NCBI RefSeq assembly: GCF_003606385.1
Contig: NZ_CP032514.1
Coordinates: 620,001-684,000 of the forward strand
Length of the DNA stretch: 64,000 nt
Source: Actinomyces lilanjuaniae
GTDB lineage: Bacteria > Actinomycetota > Actinomycetes > Actinomycetales > Actinomycetaceae
Direction of reading: 5' to 3'
The position numbers and the translations under genes were made by a program. This document shows, one piece after another, positions 27,942 through 36,216 of the stretch; the stretch's first letter is position 1; each line of letters opens with the position of its first letter. The notes below the pieces were generated by a model. It was given only the letters and a program-made list of their open reading frames with translations, was not told the DNA's origin and made no database searches.

Positions 27942-28346
27942 GAGCTGTCTCCTGTCAGCGTTGGCTGTGCCTGCACTGGTGCCAGCCTCGTGCTGGGCTG
28001 GAACCTGCGCCATCTCTGCGGACGGGCGTGCAGGTGGGGGGAGGTGACCTGAACGTCGTTGCGGGACCGCAGCCCCTCCCAGAGGCGCCTTCTGGCCGGG
28101 TGCCAGGGGTGCCGGTGCCCGACGGGGAGCGGTCGCTCGAGAGAAGTAACAGAACTTCTGTTGTTTTTAACAAAAAATGTGTTTATAGTGGAGGGGTCAG
28201 GCAGCGCAGGCCTGAGCCCTGGCCCGTCGGCCCGCCCGGTTCGAGGGCGGGCTCACGTTGGCCCCAGCAGGGTGGCGGTCCCGGGCCGCCGGGCCGTGCG
28301 CGTCGGACTCGCAGCACCGTCGCTGCCCTCACACCTGGAGAGCGCT
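27942..28346. other. divergent promoter region between glpD and the AraB-like kinase
   Basis: A 405-bp gene-free region. Its only strong signals are on the right-hand side: a palindrome and a promoter-like hexamer pair (listed separately) facing the sugar operon. The glpD side shows a good ribosome-binding site but no obvious promoter. Confidence 0.5.
28148..28189 (+). promoter_or_regulatory. promoter and palindromic operator of the araB-like operon
   Basis: AACAGAACTTCTGTT (28148-28162) is a perfect palindrome around one central base. It abuts TTGTTTTTAACAA (28161-28173), a second short inverted repeat. TTGTTT (28161-28166) and TATAGT (28184-28189) are separated by 17 bp and make a good sigma70-type promoter. 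A repressor on either palindrome would block it. Such AT-rich sites are typical targets of DeoR-, SorC- or ROK-type sugar regulators; which one acts is unknown. Confidence 0.65.
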
Positions 28347-30347
28347 ATGTCCTCACAGTCAGCACAGTCAGCACCACAAGCCGTCTCGCAACAAGAACCG
28401 CAGCCAGTCTCACGGTCGGCTTCTCAGCCAGCCTCCCCACCAGCACCGTCCTCACCGACGTCACCTCCTTCCTCCCGCCGGGCGGGCTCACGCCCGGTCC
28501 GGCCCGGCCACCCTGAGGCTTCGCCCGGGTCGGCACCGGGGCTGACTCCCTCGGGTTCGGAGGCCTCCCTGCCCACCTGGCCCGACCAGGCCCTTGTCGT
28601 GGGAGTCGACTTCGGCACGCTGTCCGGCCGCGCGGTCGTGGTCCGCGCCGCTGACGGCGCGGAGCTGGCCAGCGCCACCCACGACTACGAGCACGCCGTC
28701 ATGGATTCCCGCCTCACCGCTGGTGACGGGCGTGAGCTGCCTCCTGACTGGGCGCTTCAGGACCCCGCTGACTACCTCGCCGTGCTGCAGCGCGCGGTGC
28801 CTGAGGCCTTGGAGGCAGCCCGCCGTGACCACGGGGCCAGTGCCCGCGACGTCGTCGGTCTTGCCGTTGACGCCACCTCCAGTACCGTCATGCCAGCCAA
28901 GGCCGACGGGACACCCCTGGCGCAGGTACCCGGCTTCGCCAACCGCCCCCACGCCTGGGTCAAGCTGTGGAAGCACCACGCTGCCCAGGCCCAGGCGGAC
29001 CGGCTCACCGAGCTCGCCAGCCAGCGCCAGGAGCCCTGGCTGGCCCGCTACGGGGGCGTGGTCTCCAGCGAGTGGTCGATGCCCAAAGCCCTGCAGGTCT
29101 ACGAGGAGGACCGCGAGGTCTTCGAGGTCATGGACCTGTGGGTAGAGGCCGCGGACTGGATCGTGTGGCAGCTGTGCGGCCGCTATGTCCCCAGCGCCTG
29201 CACGGTGGGGTACAAGCTTCTCTACCAGGACGGCCGCTACCCTGACGAGGAGCTCCTGGAGGAGCTGTCCCCCGGGTTCAGCGAGCTCAGCAGGAGCCGC
29301 CTGCCTCGTGAGACCTTTCCCCTGGGGGCGAGGGCCGGAGGGCTGAGCGCCCAGGCGGCTGCCTGGACCGGGCTGCCCCAGGGGGTGGCCGTAGCCGTGG
29401 CCAACGTGGACGCCCACGTGACCGCGCCTGCGGCCCAGGTGGTCGACCCCGGTCAGGTCCTGGCCATCATGGGGACCTCGACCTGCCTGGTGACCGTCAG
29501 CGAGGTGCTGGCCGAGGTCCCGGGCATGAGTGGCGTCGTGGACGGCGGCGTCGTGAAGGGGCTGTGGGGCTACGAGGCCGGGCAGTCCGGCGTCGGTGAC
29601 ATCTTCGCCTGGTTCGTCCAGTCCTGCCTGCCCGGCTCCTACCACCAGGAGGCCCGCCGCCAGGGAGTGAGTATCTACCGCTACCTGGGCGAGCTGGCCG
29701 CCCGCCAGGAGGTGGGTGAGCACGGGCTGCTCGCCCTGGACTGGCAGTCGGGCAACCGCAGCGTGCTGGCCGACTCCCGGCTCAGCGGCATGATCCTGGG
29801 GCTGACCCTCCAGACCCGCCCCGAGGAGATCTACCGGGCACTGGTCGAGGCCACGGCCTTTGGGGCGCGCACCATTATCGAGGCCTACGCCACCGCGGGC
29901 GTAGGCGCTACCGAACTGGTGGCTGCGGGCGGGCTGGTCAAGGATCCCTTCCTCATGCAGGTCTACTGCGACGTCCTGGGCGTGCCGGTCTCCGTGCTGG
30001 AGTCCAGCCAGGGTCCTGCCCTGGGCGCGGCCATCCACGCCGCGGTCGCAGCCGGGTGCTACCCGGACGTACGGGCGGCCTCGGCGGTGATGGGACGGCG
30101 CACCCGTGCGGCCTACACCCCTGACCCTGAGGCCCACGCCGCCTATGACGCCCTGTTCGCGGAGTACACGCTCCTGCACGACTACTTCGGCCGTGGCACC
30201 AACGAGGTTATGCACCGCTTGGGGGACCTGCGGCGCCAGGCCGTGGGTACTGGCGCTCTGAGCGCGCACGCAGGCAGGACAGGGGCGGTGCAGGAGACAG
30301 TGCAGGAGACGACAGTGCAGGGGAAGGAGCAGCAGACATGGCACTGA
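28347..30347 (+). CDS. araB: L-ribulokinase-like FGGY kinase (AraB family)
   Basis: The kinase domain begins near residue 83 with VVGVDFGTLSGRAVVV, the AraB form of the first phosphate motif, and continues with ELPPDWALQDPADYLAVLQ, LAVDATSSTVMP, EWSMPKALQVYEED, AIMGTSTCLVTV, VVKGLWGYEAGQSGVGDIF and the FGGY-type LVAAGGLVKDPFLMQVYCDVLG. AraB proteins phosphorylate ribulose. The first ~80 residues are Ser/Gln/Pro-rich and not part of the fold; the ATG has GGAG upstream but a later start is possible. No araA or araD is present, so the pathway is not the standard arabinose route. It overlaps the next gene by 10 bp. Confidence 0.85.
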   Translation: MSSQSAQSAPQAVSQQEPQPVSRSASQPASPPAPSSPTSPPSSRRAGSRPVRPGHPEASPGSAPGLTPSGSEASLPTWPDQALVVGVDFGTLSGRAVVVRAADGAELASATHDYEHAVMDSRLTAGDGRELPPDWALQDPADYLAVLQRAVPEALEAARRDHGASARDVVGLAVDATSSTVMPAKADGTPLAQVPGFANRPHAWVKLWKHHAAQAQADRLTELASQRQEPWLARYGGVVSSEWSMPKALQVYEEDREVFEVMDLWVEAADWIVWQLCGRYVPSACTVGYKLLYQDGRYPDEELLEELSPGFSELSRSRLPRETFPLGARAGGLSAQAAAWTGLPQGVAVAVANVDAHVTAPAAQVVDPGQVLAIMGTSTCLVTVSEVLAEVPGMSGVVDGGVVKGLWGYEAGQSGVGDIFAWFVQSCLPGSYHQEARRQGVSIYRYLGELAARQEVGEHGLLALDWQSGNRSVLADSRLSGMILGLTLQTRPEEIYRALVEATAFGARTIIEAYATAGVGATELVAAGGLVKDPFLMQVYCDVLGVPVSVLESSQGPALGAAIHAAVAAGCYPDVRAASAVMGRRTRAAYTPDPEAHAAYDALFAEYTLLHDYFGRGTNEVMHRLGDLRRQAVGTGALSAHAGRTGAVQETVQETTVQGKEQQTWH

Positions 30348-30811
30348 GGATCGTCGTCGCCGGGGACTCGGTGGGAGCCGACTACAAGGAGGCCATCAAG
30401 GCCGACCTGGAGGAGGACCCGCGGGTCGAGGAGGTCATCGACCTCGGAGCCACACCTGGTGAGGAGGCCACCTACCCGGGGCTCGGCTTCGCGGGTGCCC
30501 GGCTCATCGCCCAGGGGCGGGCCGACCGGGGGGTGTTCGTGTGCGGCACGGGCATGGGCATGGCCATCTGTGCCAACAAGGTACCGGGGGTGCGCGCCTG
30601 CACCGCCCACGACTCCTTCTCCGTGGAGCGCCTCATCATGTCCAACGACGCCCACGTGCTGTGCCTGGGTCAGCGGGTGATCGGCCGTGAGCTCGCCCGC
30701 AGGCTGGCCGGGGAGTTCCTCAGCTACACCTTCGACCCGGCGTCCCACTCCAAGGCCAATATCGACCTCCTGGACCGCCTGGAGGCCGAGGTCGGCAGCG
30801 CAACTACCTAG
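30338..30811 (+). CDS. RpiB/LacA/LacB-family sugar-phosphate isomerase
   Basis: A 157-aa enzyme of the ribose-5-phosphate isomerase B fold. MALRIVVAGDSVGADYKEAI is the substrate-binding start; VFVCGTGMGMAICANKVPGVRACTAHD carries the anion loop and catalytic region; LSNDA-type MSNDAHVLCLGQRVIG follows. The CGTG loop has Cys as base candidate. Members act on ribose/allose phosphates or, in polyol clusters, on erythrulose phosphates. Here it is translated directly after an AraB-like kinase (10-bp overlap), so it likely isomerises the kinase product. AAGGAG precedes the ATG. Confidence 0.88.
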   Translation: MALRIVVAGDSVGADYKEAIKADLEEDPRVEEVIDLGATPGEEATYPGLGFAGARLIAQGRADRGVFVCGTGMGMAICANKVPGVRACTAHDSFSVERLIMSNDAHVLCLGQRVIGRELARRLAGEFLSYTFDPASHSKANIDLLDRLEAEVGSATT

Positions 30812-30821
30812 GGCCACCCAC

Positions 30822-30938
30822 GTGGACCATCTACCTGGATCACCCGGCTAGACCACCTATCTAGACCGCCGACCTAGACCATCCACCTAGACCACCGACT
30901 TAGACCATCCACCTGGACTATCCACCTGGACCACCTAC
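30822..30938. repeat. nine tandem copies of a 13-bp unit
   Basis: The consensus CTAGACCACCCAC-like unit repeats nine times without gaps (117 bp), filling almost the whole 142-bp space between the isomerase and membrane-protein genes. Units differ by one to four bases. The period is not a multiple of three and no frame is conserved, so it is non-coding. It ends 15 bp before the next ATG. Confidence 0.9.
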
Positions 30939-30953
30939 GGCGAAGGAACAACG

Positions 30954-32030
30954 ATGTTTACCGCTTCCGTCGGGATACTCCTCTTCGGTCTCGTGCTCGC
31001 CTGCGCGGGCGGGGCCGTCGGTGCCGCGATCGGCGCCAACTACGCTTTTGTCCTTACCGGTGTCTGCGTGCTCGCCTCCTGGGGGGTGTTCGCCGCCACG
31101 GGATCGACTGTCGGCTTCGACTACCTGGCTTTCGGGCCGTTCATGGGGCCGCACGTCGCCTTCGCCGGCGGCGTGGCCGGCGCCGCCTACGCCGCCTACA
31201 GGGGCTACGTGGACGACGCCAAGGACATCAACTCCCCGCTGGCGGGCCTGGGGCGGCCCGACGTGCTCCTGGCAGGGGCGGTCTTCGGCGCCCTGGGCTA
31301 CCTCGGCCAGGCCGGGATCTCCCGGGTTCCCTGGTTCGGGACCCACACCGACTCTGTAGCCCTGACTGTCCTGGTGTCCGCGTTCCTAGCGCGCTGCCTC
31401 TTCGGAGGGGCACCAGGCCGGGGACTCATGCGCGGCTCTCTGCTCAACCGGGACGCGCTGCCCAGTGGCGTCCAGGGGCTGGCCCGGCTCAGGCCCGGTG
31501 AGAACGGCCGCTGGCTCCAGTGGCAGGAGAGGCCGGCCCAGGTGGTGACCATCGGAGTGATGTTCGGGGCCTTCGCTGGCGGGGCCGCCCTCTTCCTGGC
31601 CGCCAACGTGGGTGCGCACCTGGCGGGCCGGGGACTGGCCCCCAACCTGGCCGCGGCCAACGCCAACACCTTCGCTTTCGGTATCTCGGCCGTCATCATC
31701 CTCTTCCTCATCACCAACAGAAGCATGCCGGTCCAGCACCACGTCACCAATATCGCCGGCCTGGCCGCAGTACAGTTCTTCCCGCTCCTTGAGGGCTCCT
31801 CCTTCGCCGACTACACCTGGACGGCCACCTCCTCCTGGCAGTCCGGTGCCTGGCTGTCTGCCGTGGGCGCCGTCGGCCTGGCGGCGCTCTTCGGCACAAT
31901 GACGGCGTTCCTCGCCGAGGCTGCCGCGCGCCTGTGGCACAACCGGGGCACCAGCCATATCGACCCCCCGGCTGCCTCCATCTGGCTGGGCAACACGGTC
32001 GTGGTCAGCGTCGCGGCCCTCCTGTCGTGA
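30954..32030 (+). CDS. polytopic membrane protein of unknown function
   Basis: A 358-aa protein with about nine or ten hydrophobic segments beginning at the N-terminus (MFTASVGILLFGLVLACAGGAVGAA). Between them are polar loops such as RGYVDDAKDINSPLAGLGRPDV and RSMPVQHHVTNIAGLAAVQ. Gly/Ala packing motifs in the helices suggest a channel or carrier. No ATP-binding or signature motif of a known transporter family was recognised. Its place between an isomerase and a phosphatase gene in a sugar operon makes a transport role plausible; that is inference. GAAGGA precedes the ATG. Confidence 0.7.
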   Translation: MFTASVGILLFGLVLACAGGAVGAAIGANYAFVLTGVCVLASWGVFAATGSTVGFDYLAFGPFMGPHVAFAGGVAGAAYAAYRGYVDDAKDINSPLAGLGRPDVLLAGAVFGALGYLGQAGISRVPWFGTHTDSVALTVLVSAFLARCLFGGAPGRGLMRGSLLNRDALPSGVQGLARLRPGENGRWLQWQERPAQVVTIGVMFGAFAGGAALFLAANVGAHLAGRGLAPNLAAANANTFAFGISAVIILFLITNRSMPVQHHVTNIAGLAAVQFFPLLEGSSFADYTWTATSSWQSGAWLSAVGAVGLAALFGTMTAFLAEAAARLWHNRGTSHIDPPAASIWLGNTVVVSVAALLS

Positions 32031-32044
32031 CCGGGAGCACTGCC

Positions 32045-32929
32045 ATGAGACGCCCCCACCACCTGGTCCGCCACCAGGACCCAGCCCTGCTCTCCTTCCC
32101 CACCGAGCTCGCCCAGGCCTACGTGTTCGACCTTGATGGCACCATCTACCTGGGGGACCAGCTCCTCCCCGGCGCCAGAAGACTGGTCGCAGAGCTGAGG
32201 AGGCAGGGTGTCCCGGTGCGCTTCCTGTCGAACAACCCGACCAGGGACCCGCAGCAGTACCTGGACAAGCTCCGCGGCCTGGGAGTCTGCGTCCACCCTG
32301 AGGAGATCTGCAGCACCGTGGTGACCACGACCCGGTGGCTGCGCGAGCACCACCCCGGTGCCAAGGTCTTTGCCATCGCCGAGGAGCCTCTCAAGCGGGC
32401 ACTGGCACAGGCGGGCATCGTCCTGACCGAGGACCCGGAGGAGATCGACATCGTCGTCGCCTCCTACGACCGCACCTTCGACTACCGCAAGCTCCAGACT
32501 GCCTTCGACGCCATCTGGTTCTACCAGCGAGCCTTCCTCATCCAGACCAACCCGGACCCGTACTGCCCTTTCCCGGGCGGGCGTGGCGAGCCGGACTGCG
32601 CCGCCGTCACCGCAGCCATCGAGGCGTGCACCGGCCACAGGTGCCGGGTCAGCCTGGGCAAGCCCTCCCCGCTCATGGTGGCCGAGGCGCTGCGGGGCCT
32701 GGAGGTGGAGGTGTCCCAGTGCGTCATGGTGGGCGACCGCCTGGCCACCGACATCCAGATGGCGCTGGACGCCGGCATGGGATCGGCCTGCGTGCTGACC
32801 GGGGAGGCCACCGCCTCCGACATCGCCTCCCTGGAGCCGTCGCGTCGGCCCCGCTGGGTCCTTGACCGCGTTGACCGGCTCGTACCCGCAGGGACGTGGC
32901 AGCGGCTGGGGTGGTCCGAGGACGAGTGA
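32045..32929 (+). CDS. HAD-IIA sugar-phosphate phosphatase (NagD/AraL-like)
   Basis: The HAD motif I is VFDLDGTIYLG (~24-34), motif II is FLSNNPTRDP, and motifs III/IV are LGKPSPLMVAEAL and MVGDRLATDIQMALDAG. The cap of the IIA type lies between. The 294-aa length and SNNPTRDP region match the NagD group that includes B. subtilis AraL, a promiscuous sugar-phosphate phosphatase of the arabinose operon. Lying beside AraB-like and AraM-like genes, it probably clears stray phospho-sugars. GGGAG precedes the ATG, 14 bp after the membrane gene. Confidence 0.88.
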   Translation: MRRPHHLVRHQDPALLSFPTELAQAYVFDLDGTIYLGDQLLPGARRLVAELRRQGVPVRFLSNNPTRDPQQYLDKLRGLGVCVHPEEICSTVVTTTRWLREHHPGAKVFAIAEEPLKRALAQAGIVLTEDPEEIDIVVASYDRTFDYRKLQTAFDAIWFYQRAFLIQTNPDPYCPFPGGRGEPDCAAVTAAIEACTGHRCRVSLGKPSPLMVAEALRGLEVEVSQCVMVGDRLATDIQMALDAGMGSACVLTGEATASDIASLEPSRRPRWVLDRVDRLVPAGTWQRLGWSEDE

Positions 32930-32974
32930 GCTGCCTGTCGGCTACGACCTGCCTTCCCGCCGACCCGCCACGAC

Positions 32975-33019
32975 CACGACCACCAGCACGACGACCAGCA
33001 CGACCACCAGCACGACGAC
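32975..33019. repeat. 21-bp direct repeat in the spacer before the second FGGY kinase
   Basis: CACGACCACCAGCACGACGAC occurs at 32975-32995 and 32999-33019 (24-bp period), embedded in a longer CAC/GAC/CAG triplet-rich tract. It directly precedes the kinase ribosome-binding site (AAAGGAGAG). Confidence 0.85.
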
Positions 33020-33034
33020 TCAAAGGAGAGCATC

Positions 33035-34690
33035 ATGACTGACAGAACCGACACCGTTGGCAGCACCGGCAGCACCGGCGGCGCTGGAAACCAGGGCACC
33101 TACCTGATGGGGATCGACTTCGGCACCGAGTCCTGCCGGGTCTCCGTCTGCGACGTCGAGGGCCGCCCTCTGGCTCTGGCGGCTACCGGGTACCCCACCT
33201 CCCACCCCCGGCCAGGCTGGGCGGAACAGGACCCCGAGGACTGGTGGAACGCCCTCCAGGCCTCCACCCACAGGGCGCTGGACAGCGCGGGGATCTCCGC
33301 CTCCCAGATCGCGGGGATCTCCTATGACGCCACTACGCTGACGCTGGTGGCCATGGACAGGCGCGGCCAGGTCCTGCGCCCAGCCATCATGTGGATGGAC
33401 GTGCGTGCTACCGAGCAGGCCGCCCGGGCGCAGGCCTCAGACTCCGTGGCCCGCCTGTACAACGGCGGGGGGAGCTCCCCGGCCGTCGCCGAGTGGTACC
33501 CGTTCAAGGCCGCCTGGCTCAAGGAGAACGAGCCGCAGACCTACATCCAGGCCGCCCACGTGGTGGATGCGGTGGACTGGGCCACCTACAAGCTCACCGG
33601 GGAGTGGACCACCAGCATCAGCTCGGCGGCCCTACGCATGTACTACAACCGCAGCTACGGGGGGTGGCCGGAGGACTTCTACGAGACCATCGGCTGCGCC
33701 GACGTTCTGGCCAAGGTTCCTGAGCGGGTCCTGGACCTGGGTGTACCGGTGGGGCCGCTGGCCACTGTTCCCGCCCAGCTGCTAGGTCTGCGGCCCGGTA
33801 TCCCCGTGGCCCAGGGGCCTGCCGACGCCTGGGCCGGGCAGATCGGCCTGGGGGTGCTGTCCCCGGGGTCCATGGCGCTCATCACCGGCTCCTCCCACGT
33901 GCTCACCGGCCAGTCGGCCACTGAGATCCACGGGCCGGGGTTCTTCGGCGCCTACACCGACGCCGTCGTGCCCGGACAGTACACCGTCGAGGGAGGGCAG
34001 GTCTCCACCGGGTCGGTCCTGAAGTGGTTCAAGGACGGGTTCGCCTCGGACCTGACCAGCGCGGCGGAGAAGGTCGGCCTCAACCCCTACACGGTCCTTG
34101 ACGCCCAGGCCGCCAAGATCCGCCCCGGTAGCGACGGCCTCATCATCAACGACTACTTCCAGGGCAACCGCACGCCCTACTCCGACTCCAAGGCCCGCGG
34201 CATAGTCGCCGGGCTGTCCCTCATGCACACCCCGGCCCACTTCTACCGGGCTATTGAGGAGTCGGTGTGCTACGGGACGGCCCACAACCTGCAGGTCATG
34301 GCCGAGGCCGGGTTCCAGGTGCGTCGTATCGTCGCCTGCGGCGGGGCCACCAAGAGCCGGGACTGGATGCAGATGCACGCCGACGTCACCGGTGTGCCCA
34401 TAGCGGTCACGGAGGTCGGAGACGCCGTGGCCCTGGGGGCCTGCGTCGTGGCCGCCGTGGGAGCGGGCCTGTACCAGGACCTGGGCGAGGCGGCCGCGTC
34501 CATGGTCCGTGAGATCGACGTCTTCGAGCCGCGCTCGGAGCCGCACGAGGAGTACCGCTTCTACCTAGAGCGCTACCGCGAGCTGTTCCCCGGGTCCAGG
34601 ACACCATCCACAAGGTGGTTGACCGTGAGGCCATGCGCTAGAGAGGGCAGCAGTCAGGGAAAGAAAGAACCGGAAAGAAACAGGAGGTAG
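33035..34690 (+). CDS. FGGY-family carbohydrate kinase, C-terminus frameshifted
   Basis: A sugar kinase distinct from the AraB-like one. Motifs: LMGIDFGTESCRVSVCD (~25-41), SYDATTLTLVAMD, PAIMWMDVRATEQA, VVDAVDWATYKLTGEW, ALITGSSHVLTG, and the FGGY-like VACGGATKSRDWMQMHADVTG. The substrate cannot be named; the pattern is nearer xylulo-/ribulo-/erythritol-kinase relatives than glycerol kinase. The read C-terminus after YRELFPG is abnormal; one more C in the run at 34588-34591 gives PRVQDTIHKVVDREAMR and a stop at 34639-34641 (535 aa). The next gene starts just beyond, consistent with the corrected end. Confidence 0.88.
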   Translation: MTDRTDTVGSTGSTGGAGNQGTYLMGIDFGTESCRVSVCDVEGRPLALAATGYPTSHPRPGWAEQDPEDWWNALQASTHRALDSAGISASQIAGISYDATTLTLVAMDRRGQVLRPAIMWMDVRATEQAARAQASDSVARLYNGGGSSPAVAEWYPFKAAWLKENEPQTYIQAAHVVDAVDWATYKLTGEWTTSISSAALRMYYNRSYGGWPEDFYETIGCADVLAKVPERVLDLGVPVGPLATVPAQLLGLRPGIPVAQGPADAWAGQIGLGVLSPGSMALITGSSHVLTGQSATEIHGPGFFGAYTDAVVPGQYTVEGGQVSTGSVLKWFKDGFASDLTSAAEKVGLNPYTVLDAQAAKIRPGSDGLIINDYFQGNRTPYSDSKARGIVAGLSLMHTPAHFYRAIEESVCYGTAHNLQVMAEAGFQVRRIVACGGATKSRDWMQMHADVTGVPIAVTEVGDAVALGACVVAAVGAGLYQDLGEAAASMVREIDVFEPRSEPHEEYRFYLERYRELFPGSRTPSTRWLTVRPCAREGSSQGKKEPERNRR

Positions 34691-34694
34691 TGCC

Positions 34695-36133
34695 ATGGAG
34701 CATGATCAGGAGCACGATCAGGACGGGGAGACCTGGTGCAGCAGGCCCTCAGGGACGCCGACGACACTGACGTCGTGCTGCGGGGCCGGGGGTGCTCGCC
34801 CGGACTGGTCAGGTGTTCACCGAGCTCTTCGGGCAGGCCCGGGGGTCGTCGTCGCTGACGGCAACACCTGGGAGGCGGCCGGGCGGGCCGTGCAGGACTC
34901 GCTGCGGCAGGCGGGGGTCGAGCTGGCTGAGCCCTGCGTGCTGCCCGCCGTACCGACGCTTTACGCCGACTACCGCAACGTGGAGCTCCTCCGGGAGCGC
35001 CTGCGCGACCTGGACGCGGTGGCCTGCTCGGTGGGCTCGGGGACCCTCAACGACCTGGCCAAGCTCGCCAGCGAGGAGCTGGGACGCAGGTACATGCACG
35101 TGTGCACGGCGGCCTCGATGGACGGCTACGCGGCTTTCGGGGCGGCGATCACCCGGGAGGGGTTCAAGCAGACGATGACCTGCCGGGCGCCCCAGGGGCT
35201 CGTCGCTGACCTCGACGTCATCGCCAGGGCGCCCCGGCGCTGCACCGCGTCCGGGGTGGGTGACCTGATCGAGAAGATACCCGCTGGGGCGGACTGGATC
35301 CTGGCCGACGAGCTGGGGATCGAGCCCATCGACCACGAGGCCTGGAACCTGGCCCAGGGGTCCCTGGGCAGGGCAGTCGGTGACCCTGAGGGGCTGGTCG
35401 CGGGACGGGCCGAGGCCTTTGAGGGCTCCTGGAGGGCCTGGTCATGTCCGGGCTGTCCATGCAGAGGTACCGTGCCAGCTCACGGCCCGCCTCCGGGGCA
35501 GGACACCAGTTCTCCCACACCTGGGAGATGGAGCACCTGGGCGCGGAGCAGGAGCCGCCCCTGACCCACGGCTTCAAGGTAGGTCTGGGGACCGTCGCGG
35601 TGCTGGCGCTGTGGGAGCGGGTCGTCGGCCCTGGCAGTGCTGGCAGTGCAGGTAGCGCTGGTGATGCTGATAGCGCTGGTGGTACGGACCTGGGTGCCCT
35701 CGACGTGGACGCTGCCGTGGCTGCCTGGCCCAGCGCCGAGCAGGAGGAGGCGCGGGTGCGTGCCTCCTTCACCGGGGCGATGGTCGAGCCCGCGGTGCGC
35801 CAGACCATGGCCAAGTACGTCAGTGCCGAGGAGCTGCGCCAGCGCCTGGAGCTCGTGCGGCGCTCCTGGCCGCAGGTACGACGCCGCTGCCGGGCGCAGC
35901 TGGTCGCCGCCGCCGAGGTGGAGAGCCTCCTGCGCCGGGTGGGCGGTGTCTACCACCCCCAGCAGGTCGGCCTGAGCCGCCAGCGGTTCCGTGACACCTA
36001 CCTGCGCGCGCGGATGATCCGCTCGCGCTATACGCTCCTGGACCTCCTCTACCAGGCCGGGGTCCTGGAGGCGGAGGTGGACGCCCTCTTCTGCGACGGC
36101 GGCTTCTGGGCTGCTCGCCCGTGGTCACGGTAG
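34695..36133 (+). pseudogene. glycerol-1-phosphate dehydrogenase-like (AraM/EgsA), four frameshifts
   Basis: AraM-type enzymes reduce dihydroxyacetone phosphate to sn-glycerol 1-phosphate with NAD(P)H and a divalent metal. Recognisable parts lie in successive frames: DLVQQALRDADDTDVVL, VLARTGQVFTELF, GVVVADGNTWEAAG and CSVGSGTLNDLAK, TAASMDGYAA, then LLEGLVMSGLSMQ, SSRPASGAGHQFSHTWEME and THGFKVGLGT. The metal-binding D (SMDGYA) and the two H (GHQFSH, THGFK) are present. One extra G at each of 34725-34728, 34788-34792, 34841-34845 and 35423-35425 yields a single 480-aa frame. A Ser/Gly/Ala insert near GSAGSAGSAGD is unusual. AGGAGG precedes the ATG. Confidence 0.85.
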
Positions 36134-36158
36134 CTGTTCCGCTGGTCCTGGCGGCGGT

Positions 36159-36191
36159 CCCCGGGCGGTCCGCGAGGTCGCCGCCCCGGGG
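36159..36191. terminator. GC hairpin between convergent araM-like and deoR genes
   Basis: CCCCGGGCGG pairs with CCGCCCCGGGG, perfect except for one bulged G in the right arm. A 12-13 nt loop separates them. It sits between two converging stops and suits a bidirectional terminator. The bulge may itself be a G under-call in the left arm. Confidence 0.5.
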
Positions 36192-36216
36192 CTGCGGGCC
36201 ACCAGGGACGGTCGTG

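Noticed and set aside
28488..30344. 618-codon open frame on the minus strand
   Set aside because: Antisense of the AraB-like kinase; no ribosome-binding site or recognisable domain.
28347..30347. assigning the kinase to glycerol or xylulose
   Set aside because: The DFGTLSGRA and DWALQDPADYL patterns are those of the AraB group, unlike the glpK and xylB sequences elsewhere in the window.
30822..30938. possible CRISPR array
   Set aside because: The 13-bp units are directly adjacent with no spacers and no cas genes are present.
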